Shown in pieces: positions 58,146-64,000 of a stretch of 64,000 nt of DNA (position 1 is the first letter of the stretch; every line of letters starts with the position of its first letter). The notes under the pieces were generated by a model. That model was not told the DNA's origin and searched no databases. It saw only the letters and a program-made list of their open reading frames with translations. The DNA comes from Pseudonocardia autotrophica. GTDB lineage: Bacteria > Actinomycetota > Actinomycetes > Mycobacteriales > Pseudonocardiaceae. Position numbers and translations under genes: made by a program. The DNA is taken from NCBI RefSeq assembly GCF_000717175.1, contig NZ_JNYD01000005.1:186001-250000 (forward strand). Direction: 5' to 3'.

Positions 58146-58598
58146 TCAGACGATCCTTCGGTGGTCCAGCCCGCCCGGGCCGGGCCGCCAGGAGACGATC
58201 TTCGTCACCGTGACGACGACCGGCTGGGAGAAGGTGCGGAGCCATTCGGCGAAGCTCTGCCCGCCCAGCAGGACGCGGTACTTCTCCTCGAAGGGCGCCA
58301 GGTCGTCGACGACGTCGTCGGCGCCGGCGAGGGTGGCGTCGCCCTCGCCGAGCACGATGTCCGTGCCGCCCGCGGCGCTGTCGAGCGAGAAGCCCACCGC
58401 GGGGTTCCGCCGCATCCGCCCGACCTTCGCCGTGTCCGGGCGGCTGAACACCACGATCCGCGGGTCCGCGAACAGGAACCAGACCGGCGCCGTGTGCGGC
58501 CGGGCGGTGCGGTCCACCGTGCTCAGCCACAGGATCGGCTCGTGCGCGAGCCGGGCTGCGGTGGCGGCGTCCTGCGGGCCGAGCAGCGGGTCGGTCAC
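58146..58598 (-). CDS. Pyridoxamine-5'-phosphate-oxidase-like F420/flavin protein
   Basis: 150 residues: EPILWLSTVDRTARPHTAPVWFLFADPRIVVFSRPDTAKVGRMRRNPAVGFSLDSA is the split-barrel core of the PPOX class, probably the TIGR03667/Rv3369 type. GTG 58598 has GGAG upstream. It converges with the SRPBCC gene 6 bases away. Second possible F420-type protein in the window, with the Ddn-like one at 48.5 kb. Confidence 0.82.
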   Translation of the reverse strand: MTDPLLGPQDAATAARLAHEPILWLSTVDRTARPHTAPVWFLFADPRIVVFSRPDTAKVGRMRRNPAVGFSLDSAAGGTDIVLGEGDATLAGADDVVDDLAPFEEKYRVLLGGQSFAEWLRTFSQPVVVTVTKIVSWRPGPGGLDHRRIV

Positions 58599-58739
58599 GC
58601 GGGTACTCCAGCAGCAGCGGCCCCCGCGGGGCAAGCGACGCGGCCACACGCTGCACCCACCCGGCGTAGTGGACCGCCCGCCGCGGGCACCCGTGGGACC
58701 GGGTGGAGCGGACTCGGAGCGCCGCGCCGGTCCGCGCGA

Positions 58740-58949
58740 TCACGGCGGGTTCACCGAGCCCGCGGTCTCGACCACCTCCGCGGTGTCGGAGACGGAGTTC
58801 GCCGCGCTGGCCGCCGCGGAGTCGTCGCGCCCGAACACGAGGGCGGCAGCGATCGCGACGATGGCGAGCCCTACCCGGCCGCCGTCGCCGCGGACGAACA
58901 CCACGATGGCCGCGATCACGAAGATGCCGACGAGGTACGTCATGGTCAT
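58740..58949 (-). CDS. Small membrane protein
   Basis: 69 residues: two short hydrophobic stretches (YLVGIFVIAAIVVFV and GLAIVAIAAALVFG) around a charged turn, then an Ala/Ser/Val-rich tail. GAGGGGAG stands before ATG 58949. No family was recognised. The flanking 58599-58739 region holds no other gene. Confidence 0.6.
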   Translation of the reverse strand: MTMTYLVGIFVIAAIVVFVRGDGGRVGLAIVAIAAALVFGRDDSAAASAANSVSDTAEVVETAGSVNPP

Positions 58950-59185
58950 CGGGCTCCCCTCAGGAAGCCGATCAATCCCCGCTCGTCCCTTCTCCTCCAG
59001 GTCGGCGCCACCATCCGGACCTCGTCGTCGCCCGACGACCCCACGCGCGACGACCGACGACGTGCAGTGATCGCCGCGGTCCGCGTCGCGAAGTCGTCCG
59101 TCAGGGGTGAGCCGTCCCGTGCCGGCGCTGCCTAGCGTCCGATGCGGCCGGACCATTCCGGGCGGGACGGGAGAGTGGTGCAGCG

Positions 59186-59635
59186 ATGCCGGATCAGATC
59201 AGCGCGGGGCCGATCGACTTCGTGCTCCTGGAGTTCCCCGACGACGCCGACACGAAGGCCTGCGGCGATGCGCTCATGGACCTCGTCCGGCGCGACATCG
59301 TCCGCCTCTACGACCTCACGGTGATCCGCAAGGCCGCCGACGGGTCGTACTCGGGCATCGACCTCACCGACGTGACGTCCGCCGGGATCGGCGGCTTCAC
59401 CGCGTTCGAGGGCGCGCAGTCGGGGCTCATCCACGACGACGACGTGCGGGCGGTCGCCGAGCTCATGCGGCCGGGCACGATGGCCGCGCTCATCCTCTAC
59501 GAGAACTACTGGGCCGCACCGCTCGTGGGGGCGGTGCTCGACGCGGGCGGGGAGCTCGTCGCGAGCCAGCGGATCCCGGCGCCGGACGTGCTCGAGGCCG
59601 TGGAGCGGCTCGAGGCCGTCGCCCGGCCGAGCTGA
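59186..59635 (+). CDS. DUF6325-like (DUF1269-type) protein
   Basis: 149 residues: GPIDFVLLEFPDDADTKACGDALMDLVRRDIVRLYDLTVIRKAADGS at the start and MRPGTMAALILYENYWAAPLVGAVLDAGGELVASQRI later, a ferredoxin-like fold often found next to SHOCT-domain genes. ATG 59186 has GGGAGAG upstream. Co-transcribed with the SHOCT gene (11-base gap). Confidence 0.78.
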   Translation: MPDQISAGPIDFVLLEFPDDADTKACGDALMDLVRRDIVRLYDLTVIRKAADGSYSGIDLTDVTSAGIGGFTAFEGAQSGLIHDDDVRAVAELMRPGTMAALILYENYWAAPLVGAVLDAGGELVASQRIPAPDVLEAVERLEAVARPS

Positions 59636-59646
59636 GGGAGGACACC

Positions 59647-59964
59647 ATGCCAGGTCTGCTCCGCGGGATCGCCCGCACCGCGATCATCGCCGGCACCGCC
59701 AGCTCGGTGGCCGGCCGGGTGCAGCGCCGCCAGGCCCGCAAGTTCGCCGACCGGGACGCGGAGACCGCCGCCGAACGCGAGCGGGCCTACGAGGCGCAGA
59801 TGGAGCCGGAGGGCGGCTACGCGCCCCCCGCTCCCCCGCCCGCCCCGGCGGCGGCCGCAGGGCCCGACATGATCACGCAGCTCAAGCAGCTCGCCGAGCT
59901 CCGGGACCAGGGCGTGCTCACCGACGAGGAGTTCGCCGCCCAGAAGGCACGGATCCTCGGCTGA
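59647..59964 (+). CDS. SHOCT-domain protein
   Basis: 105 residues. Basic N-terminal helix with a weak hydrophobic stretch, a Pro/Ala linker (about 60-72), then the SHOCT motif MITQLKQLAELRDQGVLTDEEFAAQKARILG at the C-terminus, an oligomerisation element. Paired with the DUF6325-like gene; together they are often stress-related. A very strong terminator follows. Confidence 0.88.
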   Translation: MPGLLRGIARTAIIAGTASSVAGRVQRRQARKFADRDAETAAERERAYEAQMEPEGGYAPPAPPPAPAAAAGPDMITQLKQLAELRDQGVLTDEEFAAQKARILG

Positions 59965-59975
59965 CACAGGAGGCC

Positions 59976-60017
59976 GCGACGAGAGTCCCCGGGTCCCGAC
60001 CCGGGGACTCTCGTCGC
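59976..60017 (+). terminator. 20-bp perfect hairpin terminator
   Basis: Bases 59976-59995 pair without mismatch to 59998-60017 around a two-base CC turn (the stem begins GCGACGAGAGTCC). It ends the DUF6325-SHOCT transcript. The next gene's promoter follows: TATTCT at 60082-60087. Confidence 0.85.
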
Positions 60018-60152
60018 TTCCGCATGCTCGGAACCCGGAAGCCACCCGGCGACACAATTGCGCAGGAATGTGCGGGGAAGTTATTCTGAGGGGTGCGATC
60101 AGAGGCGGAATTCGCAGCTCTGCAAGCTCAGGATAGCACGAACGGAGAGTGC

Positions 60153-62378
60153 GTGGAAAGAGTTTCTGTCGAGCAGGAGGTCGACGCGGAGACCGAGCGG
60201 ATCCGGCGGCTGCACGCACTGCTCGCCACCGAGCTCGCGGCGGCCGCAGCGAAGGCGCGGGGGGTGCTGGCCGCGCCGACGGGTGAGGAGCTCAGCGCCC
60301 GCTACGAGCGGGACGTGTCGGTCCACCGCTGGTCGGAGCGGGTGAGCGCGTTGTCGGCGGCCCGGTCGGGCCTGTGCTTCGGGCGGCTCGACCACACCGA
60401 CGGGTCGACGAGCTACATCGGCCGCATCGGGCTCACCGATCCCGCGGACGGCGAGAACGCGCTCACCGACTGGCGGGCGCCGGCGGCACGACCGTTCTAC
60501 TGCGCGACCCTGGCCACACCACTCGGCGTGACCCGGCGGCGGCATTTCCAGCTCGCCGGAACAGCGCCGGACGAGCGGGTCACCACATTCCACGACGACG
60601 TGCTGGACGGCGAGGCGGATTCCGGGTCCGCGTCCGATCCCGCACTACTCGCCGCACTGAAGGCGCCGCGCGGTTCGACGATGCGCGACATCGTCACGAC
60701 GATCCAGGCCGAGCAGGACGCGATCATCCGGCTGCCCCTGTCCGGCGCCGTCGTGATCGAGGGCGGCCCGGGGACCGGGAAGACCGCGGTCGCGCTGCAC
60801 CGAGCCGCCTACCTGCTCTACGCCCACCGCGAGCGGCTGGCCCGCAGTGGCGTGCTGGTCGTCGGGCCGAGTGCGGGGTTCGTCCGGTACGTCGGGGGCG
60901 TGCTCCCCGCGCTGGGCGAGTCTGCGGTGGTGTTCACGACGCCGGGCCGGCTGGCGCAGGGTGTCGTCGCGACCGCCGTCGACGAGGACGACGTGGCCCG
61001 CACGAAGGGCGACCTGGCGATGCTGGCGGTCCTGCGTCGGGCCGTCGCCGACCGCCAGGCGCTGCCCGCCGCGCCGATCGCCCTCGAGCTCGAGGACGTG
61101 ACCGTCGTGATCGACCGGTCGACGGCGGCGGAGGCGCGGCGGCGCGCCCGGGCCACCGGCCTGCCGCACAACGCCGCCCGGACGGCGTTCCGCGACTCGC
61201 TCGGCAGCCTGCTCGTCCAGCAGGGTCTGGAGAAGCTGGACCAGGGCCTGGAGGACCCGCCCGAGCTCGCCGAGCTCCTCCGCGGCCTCGACATCCCCGA
61301 GATCGAGCCCGCGGGCGCGGCGGAGGTCTCGGCGCAGCTGCGCGCCGAGCTGCGGGACGACCTGCGGTCCCACCTCGACTTCCACGCGGCCGTCGAGGAG
61401 CTCTGGCCGGTGCTGACGCCCGAGCAGGCCCTGGCCGAGCTGTTCGCGTCCCCGGACCGGCTGGCGTCGGCCGGCCACGGGCTCGCGGGGCTGCACCGTC
61501 CCGAGGGGTCGGCGTGGACGGTGGCGGACGCGCCGCTGCTCGACGAGCTGGCCGAGCTGCTCGGTCCCCCGCCCGCCGGGCGCGCCCAGCCGGCCGAACC
61601 CGACGGCGTGTACGCCGCGGAGGTGCTGAGCATCCTGGAGTCGGCCGACCGCCAGATCGCCGGGGAGGACCCGGACGAGCTGCGCCCGACCGACTTCGTG
61701 ACCGCGGACGTGCTCGCCGCGCGGCAGGTGCCCGGGCACCTCGCGAGCGTCGCCGAGCGGGCGGCGGGCGACCGGGACTGGCGGTACGGGCACCTCGTCG
61801 TCGACGAGGCGCAGGAGCTGTCCGCCATGGACTGGCACGTCCTGCTGCGGCGCTGCCCGTCCCGCTCGATCACCGCGGTGGGCGACCTCGCGCAGCGCAG
61901 CGCCCCGGCGGGCGCGCAGGCGTGGGCGGACGTGCTGGGTCCCCACCTCGGCGACCGGTGGACCTACCGGACGCTCACGGTGAACTACCGGACGCCCACC
62001 GAGATCATGGCCCTCGCCGCGGAGGTGCTGGCCGAGTTCGCCCCCGACCGCCGGCCGCCGGAGTCGGTGCGGGACGCGGGCGAGGACCCGTGGCAGCGCG
62101 CCGTCCCCGCGCCGGGGCTGGTCGCCGAGGTCCGCAAGGCCGTCGAGGCCGAGGCGGCGCAGCTGGAACGCGGCACGCTGGCGGTCGTCGCCGCGGACGT
62201 CGAGGGCCTCGCCGACCTCCCGGCCGAGGTGCACACCCCGGTGTCGGCGAAGGGCCTGGAGTTCGACGCCGTCGTGATCGTCGACCCCGAGCGGATCCGG
62301 GCGCACAACCCGGCCGACCTCTACGTGTCGATCACCCGCGCGACCCGGCGGCTCGGGCTGCTGCACGTGGAGCGGTGA
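60153..62378 (+). CDS. helR: HelR/HelD-type RNA polymerase-recycling helicase
   Basis: 741 residues. An N-terminal coiled coil (EQEVDAETERIRRLHALLATELAAAAAKARGV) enters the RNA polymerase secondary channel in this family. Then UvrD-like motor domains: Q-type LSGAVVIEGGPGTGKTAVALHRA (Walker A about 206-216), Walker B HLVVDEAQELSAMDW near 548, RTLTVNYRTPTEIM, SAKGLEFDAVVIVDP and YVSITRATRRLG. HelD releases stalled polymerase; HelR relatives in actinobacteria can give rifampicin tolerance. GTG 60153 follows CGGAGAG; -10 TATTCT at 60082-60087. No rifamycin-associated element was noticed upstream. Confidence 0.85.
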   Translation: MERVSVEQEVDAETERIRRLHALLATELAAAAAKARGVLAAPTGEELSARYERDVSVHRWSERVSALSAARSGLCFGRLDHTDGSTSYIGRIGLTDPADGENALTDWRAPAARPFYCATLATPLGVTRRRHFQLAGTAPDERVTTFHDDVLDGEADSGSASDPALLAALKAPRGSTMRDIVTTIQAEQDAIIRLPLSGAVVIEGGPGTGKTAVALHRAAYLLYAHRERLARSGVLVVGPSAGFVRYVGGVLPALGESAVVFTTPGRLAQGVVATAVDEDDVARTKGDLAMLAVLRRAVADRQALPAAPIALELEDVTVVIDRSTAAEARRRARATGLPHNAARTAFRDSLGSLLVQQGLEKLDQGLEDPPELAELLRGLDIPEIEPAGAAEVSAQLRAELRDDLRSHLDFHAAVEELWPVLTPEQALAELFASPDRLASAGHGLAGLHRPEGSAWTVADAPLLDELAELLGPPPAGRAQPAEPDGVYAAEVLSILESADRQIAGEDPDELRPTDFVTADVLAARQVPGHLASVAERAAGDRDWRYGHLVVDEAQELSAMDWHVLLRRCPSRSITAVGDLAQRSAPAGAQAWADVLGPHLGDRWTYRTLTVNYRTPTEIMALAAEVLAEFAPDRRPPESVRDAGEDPWQRAVPAPGLVAEVRKAVEAEAAQLERGTLAVVAADVEGLADLPAEVHTPVSAKGLEFDAVVIVDPERIRAHNPADLYVSITRATRRLGLLHVER

Positions 62379-62386
62379 GGCGGCGT

Positions 62387-62413
62387 GGGGTCCTCGCGCG
62401 CCGCGAGGACCCC
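62387..62413 (+). terminator. Terminator hairpin after helR
   Basis: GGGGTCCTCGCG (62387-62398) pairs with CGCGAGGACCCC (62402-62413) around CGC, a 12-bp stem starting 9 bases after the stop codon. From 62414 to 62592 no gene or other signal was seen. Confidence 0.8.
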
Positions 62414-62592
62414 GCCTCGTCCACCGGCCCGGGCCGGGGCGCGGTGCCCCGTGCCCCGGTGGTTCGCCTGCACCGCCCTGCCGTACCGCGCCGCCTGCGG
62501 TGCCGCCGTGAGGGCCGTGCGCGACCGGCCGAGGTCCCGGCGCACGTCCCGGAACGGGACGCCGGCGGACCGGGAGCGCGACGCGCGTGCGG

Positions 62593-62967
62593 CTACGGCC
62601 GGTCGCCGGCGGCCAGCCAGTCCTTGGCCGCGGGCAGCTCCGCGACCGGGAAGGCGCGCAGCTGTCCCGGGACCAGCACGGAGAGCACGCGGAGCGCAGG
62701 CCTGAGCCACTCCTCGTCGCTCACGACGGCGACCCGCTCGTAGGACGTGGGGTGGCGCGCCGCGAACTTGACCTCCTCGGCGAGCGTGTCCCCCTCGTAC
62801 TCCCGCAGGTCGGGGCCGAGCAGGTAGAGCAGCCGGATCGATCGGCCCTCTGCGATCTCCCGCCGGAGCACCGGCTCGACGGTGTCGGAGAAGTCGTCGT
62901 CGTCGACCTTCCCGACCGCCTCGAAGCCGACCGTCCCCGAGGGCATGTCCCGAATCCGCGTCAGCAT
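62593..62967 (-). CDS. SpoIIAA-like (STAS/PF11964-type) protein
   Basis: 124 residues: GTVGFEAVGKVDDDDFSDTVEPVLRREIAEGRSIRLLYLLG at the start and EEVKFAARHPTSYERVAVVSDEEWLRPALRVL in the middle, the pattern of SpoIIAA-like single-domain proteins that may bind small hydrophobic ligands. The start overlaps the end of the next gene upstream by 7 bases. ATG 62946 (seven codons in) is an alternative start. Confidence 0.78.
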   Translation of the reverse strand: MLTRIRDMPSGTVGFEAVGKVDDDDFSDTVEPVLRREIAEGRSIRLLYLLGPDLREYEGDTLAEEVKFAARHPTSYERVAVVSDEEWLRPALRVLSVLVPGQLRAFPVAELPAAKDWLAAGDRP

Positions 62968-64000
62968 CCCGCCTCCTCCGCACCCGTCCGGTCGCGGGCC
63001 TCCCCGGTGATCCCCTCCCCGGTGATCCCCATCGTCCTGTCGATCCGCGCCGCCACCTCACCCGCGCCGGGTGGGCCCGGCACGGCGCAGGGTCGCTCGT
63101 CGCCGGACGGGGCTTCCGGGGCCGGGAGGTGTCGTGCGCCGCACCGTTCGAGCCACCGCACGAGCTGCCGGTGGACGGCGTCGGCCCCGTACAGCAGCGC
63201 CTCGCCCTCGACCGTGCGGTCGAGGAGGTCGGCCGCCAGCGGCCAGTCCGCCGGGTGGACGAGCACGGCGTCGTTCTGCCAGCCGCCGAGGCCGCCGTGG
63301 CAGCCGACGAGCTCCTCGAAGGCATGCACTTCGCTGGTGCGCGGGTCGACCGTGGAGTGGACGTAGAGATCGGGGCAGGAGTCCATGACGGCGACGCGCG
63401 CCAGGTCGGCCGCGGCCCGGGGACCGAACGCGGCCAGCGGGTCCCGGCCCTCGACGACGTCGTCGAGCAGCACCCGCACCCCGTCCGGGCCGACGGCCAG
63501 CGGGCCGCGCGCGCTGTCCACCACGACGAACGCCACCCCGGGTTCGGCGAGCAGGCCGGGGATCAGCGCCGGGAACCGACGCCCCAGCTCCTCGACCGGT
63601 ACGCGGCCCGGCAGCCGGGGGAACCAGGCCAGCCCGAGATTGCCCGACCCCACGACGACCAGCTCCGGCCGCTCGCCGTCGGACGGCCCGGCGGTCGTCG
63701 CGCCCCGGCTCCCCCGCTCGGGTCCGACGACGACTCCGGTGCCGCCGGGGCCCCGCCTCCCGTCGGACCGCGCCGGCCGGACGGCCGACAGGACCTCGGC
63801 GAGCATCGCGTTGAGCGGGCCCCAGACCTCGACGTCGCCGGTGTCGGCCAGCATCGCCGTCCTCGACGCGTCGGTGTGCTCCCGGACCGCCGCCTCGAGG
63901 CCACGGCCGGTCAGCTGGCGGAACGTCGGGCCCTGGCTCTGCCCGTGGTCGGACAGCACCACGAAGCGGTACTCCCGCGGCGCGGCCGCCGCCACCCTCT
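62961..64000 (-). CDS. Alkaline-phosphatase-superfamily (phosphodiesterase-like) protein, C-terminal part
   Basis: The right window edge cuts this gene; about 346 C-terminal residues are seen. REYRFVVLSDHGQSQGPTFRQL at the visible start is the metal-binding SDHG loop of type I phosphodiesterase/alkaline phosphatase proteins. Later CPDLYVHSTVDPRTSEVHAFEELVGCHGGLGGWQNDAVLVHPADWPL contains a further HGG motif. From memory, actinobacterial relatives carry N-terminal holin-like membrane helices; these would lie outside the window. The C-terminus has a short GEGITGE repeat. Confidence 0.75.
   Translation of the reverse strand, partial: RVAAAAPREYRFVVLSDHGQSQGPTFRQLTGRGLEAAVREHTDASRTAMLADTGDVEVWGPLNAMLAEVLSAVRPARSDGRRGPGGTGVVVGPERGSRGATTAGPSDGERPELVVVGSGNLGLAWFPRLPGRVPVEELGRRFPALIPGLLAEPGVAFVVVDSARGPLAVGPDGVRVLLDDVVEGRDPLAAFGPRAAADLARVAVMDSCPDLYVHSTVDPRTSEVHAFEELVGCHGGLGGWQNDAVLVHPADWPLAADLLDRTVEGEALLYGADAVHRQLVRWLERCGARHLPAPEAPSGDERPCAVPGPPGAGEVAARIDRTMGITGEGITGEARDRTGAEEAGC

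Noticed and set aside
1..64000. tRNA, rRNA, origin of replication, attachment sites.
   Set aside because: No cloverleaf or rRNA-like segment, no DnaA-box cluster and no integrase-linked direct repeats were noticed by eye; a covariance-model search would be decisive.

Overview
The window is chromosomal DNA from a very GC-rich actinobacterium, most likely of the Pseudonocardiaceae (Pseudonocardia-like). The evidence is codon use, mycothiol biosynthesis (mshB), glucosyl-3-phosphoglycerate synthase, an ADP-glucose/GlgM glucan module, F420-type flavin proteins, the SigE/anti-sigma/HtrA/TatB block and a HelR/HelD-type helicase. From remembered Mycobacterium tuberculosis gene order, much of the window follows Rv1232c to Rv1165 (MgtE_N/CBS protein, DUF1003, mrp, tatB, htrA, rseA, sigE, Rv1220c, glgC/glgM, DUF3117, tagA, gpgS, folP2, LOG genes, dapE/dapD/dapC, fdxC, mshB, lpqW, typA). 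It is a conserved core region with local insertions. No rRNA, tRNA, transposase, phage gene or CRISPR array was seen.

Layout. 1-5.8 kb: partial CoA-ester lyase, PhzF-like protein, MgtE_N/CBS and DUF1003 membrane genes, MarR regulator, Mrp. 5.8-13.8 kb: an accessory catabolic island (class III aminotransferase, AEC carrier, GntR regulator, two Asp/Glu-racemase/maleate-isomerase-like enzymes, DUF3830 protein, 2-hydroxyacid dehydrogenase, amidase). It is bounded on both sides by the same AT-rich repeat (core TTATGGAACCATAA) and internally marked by three copies of TTGTYGACAATC that look like operators of its own GntR protein. 13.8-24.3 kb: tatB, htrA, anti-sigma, sigE with an ECF autoregulatory promoter, glgC/glgM, small zinc proteins, tagA, gpgS. 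24.5-35.5 kb: folP2-like gene, two LOG genes, dapE, ArsR/SRPBCC pair, dapD, CHAD protein, dapC-fdxC, mshB. 35.5-45.8 kb: a complete oligopeptide ABC transporter, an LpqW-like lipoprotein, TypA and a 49-residue Cys-rich basic protein. 46-55 kb: TetR operon, a SRPBCC-NUDIX fusion, a two-component system divergent from a LolA-like/ABC operon. 55-64 kb: TspO, a DAHP synthase preceded by a Tyr-Trp-Phe leader peptide, small stress-type proteins, HelR, and a phosphodiesterase-like gene running off the right edge.

How genes work together. dapD, dapE and dapC make the succinylase branch of diaminopimelate/lysine synthesis. glgC and glgM supply maltose-1-phosphate for alpha-glucan, and gpgS supplies glucosylglycerate for methylglucose polysaccharide. 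sigE, its anti-sigma factor, htrA and tatB form an envelope-stress group. The island appears to be a self-regulated catabolic unit whose substrate cannot be named from sequence.

Two regulatory themes stand out. About fifteen genes have a TANNNT -10 box only 6-9 nt before the start codon, implying leaderless mRNAs. The aromatic-pathway gene appears to be controlled by a leader peptide that is itself leaderless. All statements come from reading the sequence and from family knowledge; no search or folding was run.
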